A stretch of DNA of 64,000 nt from Ichthyophis bannanicus (taxonomy: Eukaryota > Chordata > Amphibia > Gymnophiona > Ichthyophiidae), in assembly GCA_033557465.1 (NCBI GenBank), contig CM066047.1, forward strand, positions 6,014,001-6,078,000, in the 5' to 3' direction. The notes beneath the pieces are model-generated. The model was not told where the DNA came from. It saw only the letters and a program-made list of their open reading frames with translations, and made no database searches. Below, one piece after another: positions 7,282 through 18,506 of this stretch (position 1 is its first letter; each line of letters begins with the position of its first letter). A program made the position numbers and the translations under genes.

Positions 7282-10200
7282 ATGCCACTTAAGATAATTT
7301 CCTGGAATGTTTGTGGTCTCGGTAGTCCAATTAAGCGGGCAAAAATTTTGCAGGCCCTGGCTAGGCAGGGAGCAGACATCGCTATGCTTCAGGAAACCCA
7401 CCAGACTGCGGACGAACACCGTAAACTCTGCCGGGAGTGGGTGGGGCAGGTCTGGGGGGCCCCAGCTCTTGGTAAGAAGGGCGGGGTGGTGCTTTTGATA
7501 CACAAACGTGTAAGGATGGAGGTGGTGAAAGACCTCGTTGATCCGACGGGCAGATATGTACTGGTGCGGGGAGTCCTTGAAGGGAGGCCGGTAGTTCTTG
7601 GCAGCGTGTACTGTCCCAACGCACTGGACCTGTCCCTGTATGCGCGCATTGCCTCCACACTGGAGACGTGGCCGGAACATCCCGTTATTCTGGGGGGGGA
7701 CTTTAACGGGGTCATGGATGTTGACCTCGATACCTCTAACGCGGGGGAACACAGAGACAGACTGGCGACGGTTCGGGCAATGCGACGTTTCTGTTCTAGG
7801 CTGGGGCTAGTGGATCCCTGGCGACTATTGCATCCGGTTGAGCGGGACTATACACACCAATCTCGGGCCCATGGCACAAGTGCACGTATAGACTACTTGT
7901 TGTTATCCGCTGGGCTGTTTGCCAAGGTGGGGGACGCCCAGATAGGCCCTCTGGAGATATCTGACCATGCATTTGTGTGGATGGAGGTCTTCTGGACTGG
8001 GAGTACTTCACGGACCTTTCAGTGGCGTTTCCCCTTGGAATTATACAGAGACGCTCAATTTCGCTCGTTCCTTCAGCGGCGGTGGCAGGAATTTGAAGCT
8101 GATCATAGGGGTCACCAGGATGACCCAGAATTGCTTTGGGAAACCGCGAAGGTTGTACTGAGGGGGGATATAATTGGCTTCCTTGCCAGAAAACGACGCG
8201 TACGGGCCGAACGTATTATGGTTTTGGAGAGGTTGGTGACGAAGTTGCGACGCCGTTGGGCTCACACTCCCACCGCAGGCTTGAAAAAGCAGCTGTGGGA
8301 TTCTCAAGTGGAATTAAACGAACTCTTGCATCAGAGAGCAAAGAAGTCGGTCTTGTATTATCGCTATCAACTGTACCGATATGGGGACAAGCCGGGGAAG
8401 TTATTGGCCCGGTGCCTTCGTGGACCCCGGGGCTCTAAGTTGGTGCCTGCCTTGCGAGATGATCTTGGGACCCTGCACAGGGACAGCCCGGCGATAGCGC
8501 GTGTTTTTCGCACCTTCTTTCAGACCCTCTACGCCGCGGAGGCGACTTCCCCCACGCGGATGGCGGACTATGTGAAGGGACTGGACTTGCCCCGTCTCTC
8601 CATAGAGCAAAGGGCCCAGTTAGATCGGCCAATTACGGTGGCCGAGTTGCAAGGGGCTATTTCTAAGGCCAGTTGCTACAAATCCCCAGGCTCCGATGGT
8701 TTAGGTGCCGAATTTTATAAGATACTGAATGAACAGATTTCCCCGACACTGGCTGCTGTACATAATCGGAGAGCGCAGCAGGGCTCATTTCGGTGGGGGG
8801 CTAACCATGCTCATATTGTTCTTATCCCCAAACCAGCAAAGGACCCGCTTGCAGCGGCCTCGTATCGTCCGATTTCCTTGCTTAATTTCGACCTTAAATT
8901 AATGGCCAAGATCTTGGCGGACCGTTTGGCGGAATTTTTGGGACAGCTGGTCCATGAGTCTCAGGTCGGTTTTGTTAAGGGGCGTTACGCGGTCCGTAAC
9001 TTACGCAAGATTATTGCGTCCTTAGAGTGGGTTCAGCATAGACATCTGCCCTCCCTCTTGATTAGCTTTGATGCGGAAAAGGCCTTTGATAGAGTGGACT
9101 GGCAATACCTGAGATTCATCCTCCCTCAGTATGGTTTGGGGCCGTCGTTCTGTAGTATGGTTGACAGCCTGTATGCCAACCCCACCGCAGCGATACTCTG
9201 TAATGGGGTCCTCTCGGAGCCTTTTTCATTGCAGAGGGGGACCCGCCAGGGTTGCCCCCTCTCCCCTCTCCTCTTTGTCCTTTCTCTGGACCCTCTTCTA
9301 CGCCGTGTGGCGGACTTGCGGGCAATCAGGGGGGTAAGTGTTGGGTCCCAGGTATTTAAGGTCTCGGCCTTTGCAGATGACTTGTTAGTGCACTTGCTTT
9401 CTCCCGAGGATTCCCTGCCCCTTCTATTGAGAGAGTTCCGCGCCTTTGGGCAGTTTGCGGGGTTCAGTATTAATAGGGATAAGTCTGAAGCCCTTGATGT
9501 TTCTGGACGACTTAGGGGCAGTTGGTTGGGTGACTTTCCTCTTCGATGGGCGGAGCACCAATTCCTCTACCTGGGGATTGTACTGGCCTGTCATTCCGGT
9601 CAGTTATATAGGGCCAATTTGCAACGGATGTTGACCAAGGTGAGAAATCAGCTGCAGGCATGGCTACCCCTCCCTCTGTCCCTTATGGGGAGAATTGCGG
9701 CGATCAAACTGGTCCTCCTGCCGCGGATCCTATATTGGTTACAGACCCTCCCGGTTTGGCTTCTTCGTCGGGATGTCGGGCGCTTTGAGGCGGAATTTCG
9801 GGGCTTTCTCTGGCGGGGGTCGAGAGCTCGTATCTCCTATCGTAGACTAATGGGGAGGATTCGTGGGGGGGGATGGGGGCTCCCAGATCTTGGTGCTTAT
9901 GCTTTGGCCTGTCAGGCCCGCCATCTGGGGGACTGGCTTGGAGATACCGATCTTTATACCCCCCGAGCACTTGAGGAGGCCTACGTGGCGCCCCACTCTT
10001 TACGAGCCCTCCTACACCTGGAGGCAAGCAGGTGGCCTACGCATCTAGTGGACAGCGTGTTGCTGGCCCCGGTTTATAAAACCTGGCGGAAATTGAATGC
10101 CTACTGGGGCCGCCGGTGGCAGGTGTCTAGCTGGTTGCCTATTCGGGGCAATGCCAGTTTTACCCCGGGCACTGAAACCGCGGCGCTTCGGCTGTGGGGG

Positions 10201-11088
10201 GAGAGAGGAGTGTTGACTCTGGGCCATGTGGTGGACCTGGAGGGCAAACCTAAGCCCTTTCAAATGCTGGCCCGCGAATATGAATTGGGGCCCCTACATT
10301 TCTTTGCCTATATGCAAGTGGCCCATTATGTGGCTTCCCTTCCTAGGTCGGAACTCTGTGGCGACCGCTCGGCCCAGATAATAGCGTTCTTCGGGTTCGG
10401 CGAACTTGAACGGCCGTCTATTCGGACCTTTCATTCTCGGTTGGAACAATTTCGACCACAACCAGACTATAGTGGTGTGGAACGAGCCTGGGGGGTGGAA
10501 CTGGGTCGGGAGATTCCTCGGGGCACTGTCTTGGCGGCCCTCCGGAGAGTGGCAAGCTTGGCAGATGGTGTTCGCTGGCGAGAAATTCAAATTAAGTGTT
10601 TAACTAGGGTTCACTTCTCCCCGCGGCGAGCCCTTCGTTGTCATTTGACAGCGGATGGCAGCTGTCCACGCTGTGCGGAGCCCCTGGCGACTTTGTATCA
10701 TATGTGGTGGGGCTGCCGACGCATCCGCCCCTACTGGCATAGAATTGCCCTATTTATGGCCGACATTCTTGGACAACCTGTTTACTGGGATGCGGCCTTG
10801 ATCGGTTTGGATCTCCTGGGTCCCACCTCTCCAAAGGGGAAATGGAGTCGCTGGTTGGTGCGGAAGGCATGTCTGGTGGGTGAGGGCCCGATCCTCCGGG
10901 GGTGGAGGGACAGCCACCCTCCCTCTTTTTGGGAGTGGCGGAACTCCTTCCATCAATTTATGCTCCTGGAGTGTCGGGCCGCGCGAGGTCATGTGAAGCG
11001 ATGGTCTGCTTTCTGGTTACTATGGGAGCCCTATATTCAAAAGTTGAGCCCTCGGGCACGTAATGTAACCCTGCAATTGGGCTGTTGA
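7282..11088 (+). CDS. L1-A ORF2: endonuclease/reverse transcriptase
   Basis: The protein has 1268 residues from an ATG at 7282. The N-terminal APE-type endonuclease shows SWNVCGLG (N9), MLQETH (E38), GGDFNG and ISDHAF. The RT domain shows KSPGSDGL, YRPISLLNFD, SFDAEKAFDRVDW (near residue 594), RGTRQGCPLSPLLF and catalytic FADD (near residue 698; most L1s have YADD). The C-terminus carries the cysteine-rich motif CPRC...HMWWGC. The enzyme nicks target DNA and primes reverse transcription from the nick. Length is typical of L1 ORF2 and the frame is uninterrupted. It ends at 11088, and the 3' UTR follows directly. Confidence 0.92.
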   Translation: MPLKIISWNVCGLGSPIKRAKILQALARQGADIAMLQETHQTADEHRKLCREWVGQVWGAPALGKKGGVVLLIHKRVRMEVVKDLVDPTGRYVLVRGVLEGRPVVLGSVYCPNALDLSLYARIASTLETWPEHPVILGGDFNGVMDVDLDTSNAGEHRDRLATVRAMRRFCSRLGLVDPWRLLHPVERDYTHQSRAHGTSARIDYLLLSAGLFAKVGDAQIGPLEISDHAFVWMEVFWTGSTSRTFQWRFPLELYRDAQFRSFLQRRWQEFEADHRGHQDDPELLWETAKVVLRGDIIGFLARKRRVRAERIMVLERLVTKLRRRWAHTPTAGLKKQLWDSQVELNELLHQRAKKSVLYYRYQLYRYGDKPGKLLARCLRGPRGSKLVPALRDDLGTLHRDSPAIARVFRTFFQTLYAAEATSPTRMADYVKGLDLPRLSIEQRAQLDRPITVAELQGAISKASCYKSPGSDGLGAEFYKILNEQISPTLAAVHNRRAQQGSFRWGANHAHIVLIPKPAKDPLAAASYRPISLLNFDLKLMAKILADRLAEFLGQLVHESQVGFVKGRYAVRNLRKIIASLEWVQHRHLPSLLISFDAEKAFDRVDWQYLRFILPQYGLGPSFCSMVDSLYANPTAAILCNGVLSEPFSLQRGTRQGCPLSPLLFVLSLDPLLRRVADLRAIRGVSVGSQVFKVSAFADDLLVHLLSPEDSLPLLLREFRAFGQFAGFSINRDKSEALDVSGRLRGSWLGDFPLRWAEHQFLYLGIVLACHSGQLYRANLQRMLTKVRNQLQAWLPLPLSLMGRIAAIKLVLLPRILYWLQTLPVWLLRRDVGRFEAEFRGFLWRGSRARISYRRLMGRIRGGGWGLPDLGAYALACQARHLGDWLGDTDLYTPRALEEAYVAPHSLRALLHLEASRWPTHLVDSVLLAPVYKTWRKLNAYWGRRWQVSSWLPIRGNASFTPGTETAALRLWGERGVLTLGHVVDLEGKPKPFQMLAREYELGPLHFFAYMQVAHYVASLPRSELCGDRSAQIIAFFGFGELERPSIRTFHSRLEQFRPQPDYSGVERAWGVELGREIPRGTVLAALRRVASLADGVRWREIQIKCLTRVHFSPRRALRCHLTADGSCPRCAEPLATLYHMWWGCRRIRPYWHRIALFMADILGQPVYWDAALIGLDLLGPTSPKGKWSRWLVRKACLVGEGPILRGWRDSHPPSFWEWRNSFHQFMLLECRAARGHVKRWSAFWLLWEPYIQKLSPRARNVTLQLGC

Positions 11089-11370
11089 TAGCCCTCTTTG
11101 TATGTGGAGACCTATGGAGGCTCGGGAATGTTATATATCCTGGTCCGGGTGGGTATAGCCTTTAGGTGGGAAGGGGGGGGGGGGGTAGGGTTTCTTGGGG
11201 GGGAGGTGGGGTGGGGGGGGATCTGGGGGTACTATACTTAAAAAATTATGTAACCATCTATGTATCGCGCACCTCGGGGATAAGAGTCTACCCCAGGGAG
11301 CGATTGTCTTATGTTCTGTATTTGCTGTTTTGTTTGATGGTTCAAAATAAAATATTGAAGAAAAAAAAAA
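11089..11370 (+). other. L1-A 3' UTR and poly(A) tail
   Basis: This stretch contains G-rich tracts (13 G at 11173-11185, further runs to 11220), an AATAAA signal at 11346-11351 and a short A tail (11361-11370). G-rich polypurine tracts in the 3' UTR are known from mammalian L1; the arrangement is the same here and in L1-B. Confidence 0.75.
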
Positions 11371-11486
11371 AATGAACAGAGTGGAACGAGTAAACGTAGA
11401 TTGATTGATTACGTCATCACAATATAGAAAGACTGGAAGACATACAATGAAGCTACAGGGCAAAGTATTTAAGACTAATTACAGAA

Positions 11487-11790
11487 AGCATAGCTACTCA
11501 CCTGTAATAGGTGATCTCCGGGAACAAAAGGAATTTAGTCTTCACATGTGGGTATCATCGGTACCGACAGAGCCTGCGTGGGAATGCTCCCCAGCGTCCA
11601 ATAGGAAAGCTTTTGGGAGCATCCCACAGCGCCTGCGTGCTGCCTTCCCGCCTTTCCCAACTGTCCCTCTCCAGTTGAGTTGGGTGGGTTGTGAAGACTA
11701 AATTCCTGCTGTTCTCGGAGATCACCTGTTACAGGTGAGTAACTATTCTATCTCCAGGAACAAGCAGGAATGTAGTCTTCACATATGGGG
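11487..11790 (-). repeat. DIRS-B 3' terminal repeat and internal complementary region
   Basis: The outer terminal repeat (from 11487, TAGCTACTCACCTGTAATAGG) is followed at 11704-11790 by an internal block. Its left half is the reverse complement of this 3' end and its right half the complement of the element's 5' end (TATCTCCAGGAACAAGCAGG). This junction-copying block is the hallmark of DIRS elements and is thought to template circularisation. Confidence 0.8.
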
Positions 11791-11799
11791 ATTCCATAG

Positions 11800-13448
11800 C
11801 TGCAGATGCCAGGGAGATGGCCCCAGAAAGTTGTGTGCCCTTGTGAAAGGGCTCCACTCCCCCCCATGGATCTCTGGCATCCTACAAGGGATGGTGGGTA
11901 GGAGTTGATTAAGTATGTTGAACAGTCTGACCAAACAAGGCATCCCGGTGGGAGTCCTTGTCTAAGCAGTAATGGGCTGTGAAGGTATGAACCGAAGCAC
12001 AAGTAGCTGCTCGACAGATGTCATCGATAGACACAGAGTGAAGATGAGCCATAGAGGCTGCCATGGCTCTCACGTTGTGACATGAGAAGATGAGAGGAAA
12101 TAGGCTGTCCTTTTAGAGGCTTGAAAGAAGCTGCAATAGCACTCAGATGAACTCTCACTGAATTGGTCTTAAGCCCTGCATTTGATAAATGAGGGAGATA
12201 CTCCAGTAAGGATTCCAGAGGTATCGCAAGAGGGTTAAGACCCTTCTGCGAGCACCATATGGTAAACCTTTTTCACTTAAATGCATAAGAGCGTCTTGTG
12301 GAAGGCTTCTTGGAAGCATAAAGGATATCTTGTGCCTGCTGGGAAAGGTTAAGACCGTGAAGTTCTAGGCTTTCAGCAACCAGGCCCCGAGATGCAGAGA
12401 CTGGGGATTGGGATGCCACAGCATCCCGTCCTCTTGAGAAAGGAGATCTGGAGCAGATCCTAACTCAAGAGGCGGAGCTTGAGAGAGATGTAGGAGCAGA
12501 GGGTACCACATTTGCCGTGGCCAACGTGGAGCTATGAGAATCATATGACCTTTGTCTCTCTGAAGCTTGAACAGGGTTTTGGGAATTAGGGGAATGGGTG
12601 GAAAGGCATACAGGAAGTCCTGACCCCAATGGAGAAGGAAAGCATCCCTGGCCTGACAACCCTGAGCCGGAATTCTGGAACAGAACCGGGGAAGTTTGGC
12701 ATTCAGTGGACTTGCAAAGAGGTCTATGTCCGGGGTTCCCCAAATTTGAAAACGTTTTGGCCACCTCGTCTGCATGGAGAGACCATTCGTGTGCAAGCGG
12801 TACTCGACTGAATCTGTCTGCCCAAGAGTTTTGAATGCCTGGAAGATACACCGCAAGGAGATGAATCTGATGCTCTCTGGCGAGGGCCCATAGTCACAAA
12901 GCTTCGTTGCAGAGCGACAGAGAGCCTGTTCTGCCCTGCTTGTTCACATAAAACATGGCTACTTGATTGTCCGTTTGAACTAGGACTGTCTTGTAGCTGA
13001 GCTGGGTGTGGAATACTCGAAGAGCAAGGAAGATTGCTCTGAGTTCCAGAAAACTGATGTGTAGATAGGCCTCCTGTGGAGTCCAGGTACCCTGGGTAGA
13101 GAGAGGCCTTGCAGGTGGGCTCCCCAACCCACCTGCGAAGCATCTGTTGTTAGAGTGGCTTGGGGTGGGGGTTGCTGAAAAGGAGACCCCACCAGAAGGT
13201 TTTGGGGTGACTGCCACCATTGGAGGGACAAAATAAGGCGATCTGAGTTTGCTATTTTGTCTGACAGGCAACCTGACGCCCGAGTCCACTGAGTGGATAA
13301 AGTCCACTGGGCTGCCCTCATATGGAGGCGAGCATAAGGAATCACATGCACGGTGGATGCCATGTGGCCTAACAACTGTAACATTTCCAGAGCAGTGAGG
13401 TGAGGTTTTAGCACTGCTTGGGAAGCTAACTGCACAATGCGAAGGCAT
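11800..13448 (-). pseudogene. DIRS-B RNase H and tyrosine recombinase remnants
   Basis: Fragments on the minus strand include LTTDASQVGWGAHLQ and VLVQTDNQVAMFYVNKQG (RNase H, about 13.2-12.9 kb), DLFASPLNAKLPRFCSR (about 12.7 kb), and further left a recombinase section recognisable by alignment to 42789-43970. The whole stretch is shot through with frameshifts and stops. At 13448 the sequence breaks at the RTE insertion and resumes at 18507. Confidence 0.75.
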
Positions 13449-13457
13449 AGGGGCTGC

Positions 13458-15091
13458 AAATTGACTACATCTGTGGAAGTCAACGATGGAAAAGCTCTAT
13501 AACATCAACAAAGACAAAACCTGGAGCTGACTGTGGTACAGATCATCAACTACTAGTATGCAAACTCAAGCTAAAGCTGAAAAAGAGCAAACCACTCATT
13601 AATGCAGCAAAATATGACCTTGAGAATATACTACTGGAATTTAGAGACTGCCTGCAAAATCGATTTGCTGCTTTAGATACAAATGATAGAGTTCCAGAAG
13701 AGTTAAGGAATGACATCAAGAAGGTTGTGTTGGAAGAAAGCGAGAAGTCTCTACAAAAGGTAAAAAAGAAAAAACGGCCAAAACGGATGACGGAAGAAAC
13801 TCTGAAAATTGCCCAGAAACGCAGAGAAGCTAAAGCCAGAGGAGAAAGAAAGACCATCACAGAACTCAGAGATTTCCAACGTGCAGCAAGACAGGACAAG
13901 GAAAAGTACTACAATGACGCATGCAAGGAAACAGAAGCAGAAACTATTAGAGGAAGAACAAGATCAGCTTTCCTAAAGCTACGAGAGTTAAAGAAAAAGT
14001 TCCAGCCTCGAATTGAAATGTTACAAGATGCTCAAGGTTCTATGTTGAATGATGCTGAGAAGATCAAGAAAAGATGGAAGGAATATACAGAGTTTCTATA
14101 TGATATAGATCAAGTGGACCAACAGCCGTTTCAACCTGTACTTTATGATCTGGAACCACTGGTGATGAAAGAAGAAGTTGAAGCAGCATTGAAAGCCTTA
14201 TCAAAGAACAAAGCACCAGGCATTAATTGCATTCCCATAGAAGTATTACAGCAATCTGATGCAGCTGTTACCGTACTTACAAGGCTCTGCCAAGAAATAT
14301 GGAAGACAGCATCATGGCCAACTGACTGGAAAAGATCTGTGTTTATACCAATACTAAAGAAAGGTGATCCAACTGACTGTGGAAATTATTGCACAATCGC
14401 TCTGATCCCACATGCAAGATTCTACTGAAGATTATTCAAAAGAGACTACAATCATATCTGGAACAAGAACTACCTGAAGTGCAAGCAGGGTTCAGAAAAC
14501 GGCGAGGAACGAGAGACATCATTGCGGATTTGAGATGGATCCTTGAAAAGACTAAAGAATATCAAAAGGATATCTATTTGTGCTTTATCGACTATAGCAA
14601 AGCTTTTGACTGTGTAAACCATGAGAAACTCTGGGCCACATTAAGAAGCATGGGTATACCAGAACACCTGATCATTCTCTTGCACAATCTGTACATTGAT
14701 CAAGAAGCAACAGTTCGAACGGAACAAGGAGAAACAGAATGGTTTAAAATAAGCAAAGGTGTAAGACAAGGCTGCATACTTTCCCCCTACCTGTTTAATT
14801 TATATGCAGAACAAATCATCAGAGAAGCAGGATTGTATGAAGACAACAGAGGTGTGAAGATTGGTGGTAGACTCATCAACAACCTTCGCTATGCTGATAC
14901 CACATTACTGGCATTAAATGAAGATGATCTGAAACATTTGCTTCTCACAATCAAAGAACATAGTCTCAAAATAGGCCTGCACCTTAATGTAAAGAAGACA
15001 AAGATCATGACAACTGGCATAATCAACATGTTCATCATCGAAGGAGAAGAAATTGAAATCGTGAATAACTTTAACCTACTTGGATCAACTA
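13458..15091 (+). pseudogene. RTE ORF2 remnant: endonuclease end and reverse transcriptase
   Basis: Open from the truncation to about 14428, then shifted to the frame ending at the insertion at 15091. The first frame holds the endonuclease end, the RPKRMTEETLKIAQKRREAK linker and the RT start (KNKAPGINCIP, TDWKRSVFIPILKKGDP). A small deletion near 14418 (expected PHASKILLKI, seen PHARFY and stop) breaks it. The second frame gives LPEVQAGFRKRRGTRDI, CFIDYSKAFDCVNH, KGVRQGCILSPYLFNLY and LRYADTTLLA, where the catalytic YADD has become YADT. The enzyme is therefore dead by frameshift and by loss of one catalytic aspartate. Confidence 0.85.
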
Positions 15092-17912
15092 CACAGGTAC
15101 ACTACCAAAAAACTGCCTCCAGTTTTGCAACTGATTCCTATAGATTTTGGGGTGCTGAATCCAGGAAAAATAGCCAAAATGTTCCATCACGTCACGTTTT
15201 CTTGCAAAATTAGATTTCTTACCCATATAAGGAATGTTCACATAATTTCTTTTTAGCCGACTGCAGTTTATTTTCTTGGCCCAAAATAGAGGTTGTAATG
15301 GTTAACTAACTAGAAACACTCCCTCATGATATTTTAGAGTGTTTTGTATTCATTTTATACATTAACAGGACAATTGGGAGGCGGGGGGCTAAATCCAGTA
15401 CTCGCGCTGGCGCATGTTCTTTCCTGTTCGCCTCGCCTCGTTCGCTCGCTCAAACACGGTGGTTGCGACATGAACGTTCCTGTCAAATTTCAGTTTCTTG
15501 CAAGTTCATTATTACCTTTTGTTTGCTCAGTCGTAATCCAGCTTTATTCCGAAGTGGTTCACTACAGTTGTAGTTTGCAGTGCTGTGTATTTGTGATGGC
15601 TCACAGAGCCAGAGGTTGCGTCAACTCTCCGGACAGTTTTTGTTTTATTTGTGGGGAATATACCGTGAAAAAGCGGCAGAGGAACATTTCTGCATTTATT
15701 AAAAAGTATATTTCGCCTATTTCGGTTTGAAGTTAGGCGATCAAGACAAACCGTGGGCTCCTCACAAAGTGTGCAAGACATATGAGGAAGATCTACGCTT
15801 ATGGATGAAAGGTAAAAAACAAGCATTTCGTTTCGGAATACCTATGATGTGGCGTGAACAAAGAGACCACAGCAGTGACTGCTATTTTTGCTCTTGCATT
15901 GTGAAGGGATACAACTTAAAAAATAAGAACGTAATAAGTTACCCCAACCTTCCCTCAGCAATTAGGCCTATGCCTCATAGCAACGAAGTACCTGTGCCTG
16001 AACCACCAAAATCTTTGGATCATATTTGTGTGGACGGTTCTGATCATGAGACGACTCATCAGATGGCTTTTCCCGATGAGTCCAGTACTTCCGAGTTTGA
16101 AACTGAACCAGATCCGAAACCTGAACTTTTCTCTCAAGCTGAATTGAATGATTTAGTCCGGGATTTAGGACTCCCAAAAGATGCTGCCCAACTGCTAGGT
16201 TCTCGGCTTAAACAGAAAAATCTATTGTCACCAGGAACAACTTTTTATTGGTACCGCAACCGCGAGACACAATTTTTGAAGTATTTCAGCAAAGAGGAAG
16301 ATTTGGTATTTTGCAACGATATATATGGAGTGATGGAAAAGTTTAAACTCAAGTATGATCCTGCTGAATGGCGGCTGTTCATTGATTCGTCAAAAGACAG
16401 CATAAAAGGTGTTCTTCTTCATAATGGCAGCACATTCGCTTCAGTTCCTATTGCTCACTCTGTTATTCTCCAAGAAAAATACGAGAATTTGGCCCTGATT
16501 CTTCAGAAGATTCGTTATGATGAGCATAAGTGGATGATTTGTGGAGACTTTAAAATTCTATCCATGCTATTAGGGCAGCAATCCGGTTTCAACAAATATC
16601 CCTGCTTCCTTTGCTTGTGGGATAGCCGGGCCTGCGACCTACACTGGGGGAAAAAAGACTGGCCAATTCGGGAGTATTTGAGACCCGTGAGAAAAATGTT
16701 CTTCATGAGAGCTTGGTACCTCGTGATAAAATTCTATTACCACCTCTCCACATTAAGTTGGGTCTCATTAAGCAATTCATCAAGTCCCTTCCAAAAGATG
16801 GTGAGTGCTTTCGGTACCTTTGCTCAAAGTTCCCCCGACTTTCTGAAGCAAAGCTAAAGGAAGGAGTGTTTGTTGGCCCTGATATAAGGAAACTCATTTC
16901 AGATGGAGCATTCGCTGAAACGATGTCTGAGAAGGAAAAAGAAGCCTGGGATTCCTTCAAGGATGTTGTTCTCAAATTCTTGGGGAACAGGTGGGATGAG
17001 AACTATAAGGATATTGTTGCCAGGATGCTCAATGCCTTCAAAGAACAAGGCTGTAACATGAGCCTGAAAGTCCATTTCTTGCACTCCCATGTGAACTACT
17101 TTCCCGAAAACTTGGGGGCATACAGTGAAGAACAAGGTGAAAGGTTTCACCAGGACATCAAGGACGCAGAGAGAAGGTACCAAGGAAGATGGAACACCAC
17201 TATGACGGCTGATTTCTGCTGCGGGAAACCCCAGATGAAAAATACGCCAAGCAGCGCACCAAGAGAAGCATTCGGGGGAAGAAGAAACGGGCCCACCAGG
17301 AGATTGATTGACCCAAGAATGACTTTAAAATCTAAACTGTGTTGACAAATATCGTGTTTTTACTAAACTTTGAAATAAAAATTTGCTAGTTATTACCACA
17401 GTGTCGGATCTCATTTATTAGAATTTTATTTTCACACCATCGGGTGTTTGTCTTCATGTATTGCAATGGTGTGGTTTGCGTTTTCTATTCTTACATACAT
17501 ACCTGTACAACATTTTTTGCACATTTCTTTGCTTTGCTTTGTGTCTAACCTCGCTCTTATATGCTCAATGTTTGTGCACATGTATGTGGCTGTTTTAAGT
17601 GCAGACAATTTTGCTACCATCACAGTGTGTTTTGTTGACATTACTCTATTCTTATGTGCTGCTTTGTTACAATTTTCTTTATTCTTATTTGAATAACTAC
17701 TAAACAATTAGTATAAACAATTCATCCAAGAAACTTTTATCTCGATCGCACTCAATCTGAAACGTTCACCTCAAACTGCTAACCCAATGTAGCAAAAAAT
17801 CTGTACGTGATGGAGCAAATTGGTTACCAGATTTGGATTCAGCGCACCAAAAAACGTAAAAATCAATCGAAACAGAGGCAGTTTAAAAAAAAAGTTTTTT
17901 AGTGTACCTGTG
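15092..17912 (+). mobile_element. CACTA/EnSpm-like DNA transposon in the RTE (assignment tentative)
   Basis: The element is 2821 bp with inverted ends CACAGGTACACTA (15092-15104 and, inverted, 17900-17912). Beyond these the ends stay alignable for about 70-80 bp (AACTGCCTC, GATT, GGTGC-GCTGAATCC) with small indels. The target trinucleotide CTA is duplicated (15089-15091, 17913-17915); removing element plus one copy restores the RTE reading GGATCAACTATCAATAA. CAC-starting ends plus a 3-bp duplication fit the CACTA/EnSpm group, but a 3-bp duplication is also reported for others. It carries a broken transposase-like gene at 15594-17345. Confidence 0.7.
15594..17345 (+). pseudogene. Transposase-like gene of the CACTA-like element, frameshifted
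   Basis: Three overlapping frames make one protein of about 580 residues: 15594-15730 (MAHRARGCVNSPDSFCFICG), about 15720-16690 (LGDQDKPWAPHKVCKTYEED, then CYFCSCIVKGYN), and about 16690-17345 (LLPPLHIKLGLIKQFIKSL to YQGRWNTTMTADFC). The N-terminus has paired CxxC motifs, likely zinc-binding. The middle has CGDFKILSMLLGQQSGFNKY followed by PCFLCLWDSRACD. The C-terminal part has ENLGAYSEEQGERFHQDIKD. Gene-sized proteins of this type occur in many animal genomes without a named domain. The GD...CxxC arrangement recalls TNP2-like (Transposase_21) proteins, but that is an inference. Frameshifts near 15715 and 16690 inactivate it. Confidence 0.55.
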
Positions 17913-18497
17913 CTATCAATAAAGAAGCAACAAGCAGTCAAGAAATCAGATGATGCACTGCTCTTGACAGAATGGCTTTAAAAGACCTAGATAAGATTCT
18001 CAAGAGCAGAGATGTCTCTCTCCATACAAAGATTCGACTTGTTCAAGCCATGGTATTTTCAATAACATCATATGGATGTGAAAGCTGGACAGTGAAAAAG
18101 ATAGACAGGAAGAAAATTGATGCCTTTGAATTATGGTGCTGGCGGCGAATACTGTGTATACCATGGACTGCCCGAAGAACAAACCAGTCTGTACTAGAGG
18201 AGATCAAACCTAAGCTTTCTTTAGAAGCTCAGATGACAAGACTTCGACTTTCATACTTTGGACACATCATGCGGAGAGAGAGATCATTAGAGAAAGACAT
18301 CATGCTTGGCAAGATAGAAGGTCAACGCAAAAGAGGAAGGCCAGCAATGAAATAGATCGATACAATAACAGCAGCTATGGGTACCAGTCTGTCAACAATG
18401 AGCCGCCTGACTGAAGACCGAACACAATTTAGGATAGCTATCCAGAGGGTCGCCATGAGTCGACTCCGACTCGACGGCACTTAACAACAACAACAAC
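17913..18497 (+). pseudogene. RTE ORF2 C-terminus and 3' tail
   Basis: This piece continues the RTE after the DNA transposon. LKDLDKILKSRDVSLHTKIR, YGCESWTVKK, IDAFELWCWRRILCIPWTAR and LSYFGHIMRRERSLEKDIM match the conserved BovB/RTE C-terminus. The frame stops at 18353-18355 (KRGRPAMK then TAG where W is normal), then a short 3' UTR and the AAC tail. Confidence 0.85.
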
Positions 18498-18506
18498 AGG
18501 GGCTGC

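Larger units (their letters stand above)
4827..11370 (+). mobile_element. L1-A: full-length L1-type LINE with both ORFs intact
   Basis: The element is 6544 bp. It has a GC-rich 5' UTR starting GACTTCCGG, ORF1 (5868-6710), a very G-rich spacer, ORF2 (7282-11088), and a 3' UTR with a 13-G run, AATAAA at 11346-11351 and a poly(A) tail. It is flanked by a perfect 15-bp duplication and inserted in the sense orientation into a CR1 3' end. Neither ORF contains a stop or frameshift, so it is a candidate active copy. The clade (L1 proper or a close L1/Tx1 relative) cannot be fixed without a tree. Confidence 0.92.
13458..18497 (+). mobile_element. BovB-like RTE LINE, 5'-truncated, in DIRS-B
   Basis: The boundaries come from a 9-bp duplication AGGGGCTGC (13449-13457 and 18498-18506) and the (AAC)n tail at 18480-18497. 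The element is truncated within the endonuclease: the first recognisable residues are KPGADCGTDHQLL, the end of an APE domain. It is interrupted at 15092-17912 by a CACTA-like transposon; without that, about 2.2 kb remain. The 3' end GGGTCGCCATGAGTCGACTC followed by ACGGCACTTAAC(AAC)n is characteristic of BovB/RTE elements and their SINEs. Confidence 0.88.

Noticed and set aside
18480..18497. AAC repeat as a microsatellite
   Set aside because: It is the 3' tail of the RTE element, directly followed by the target duplication.
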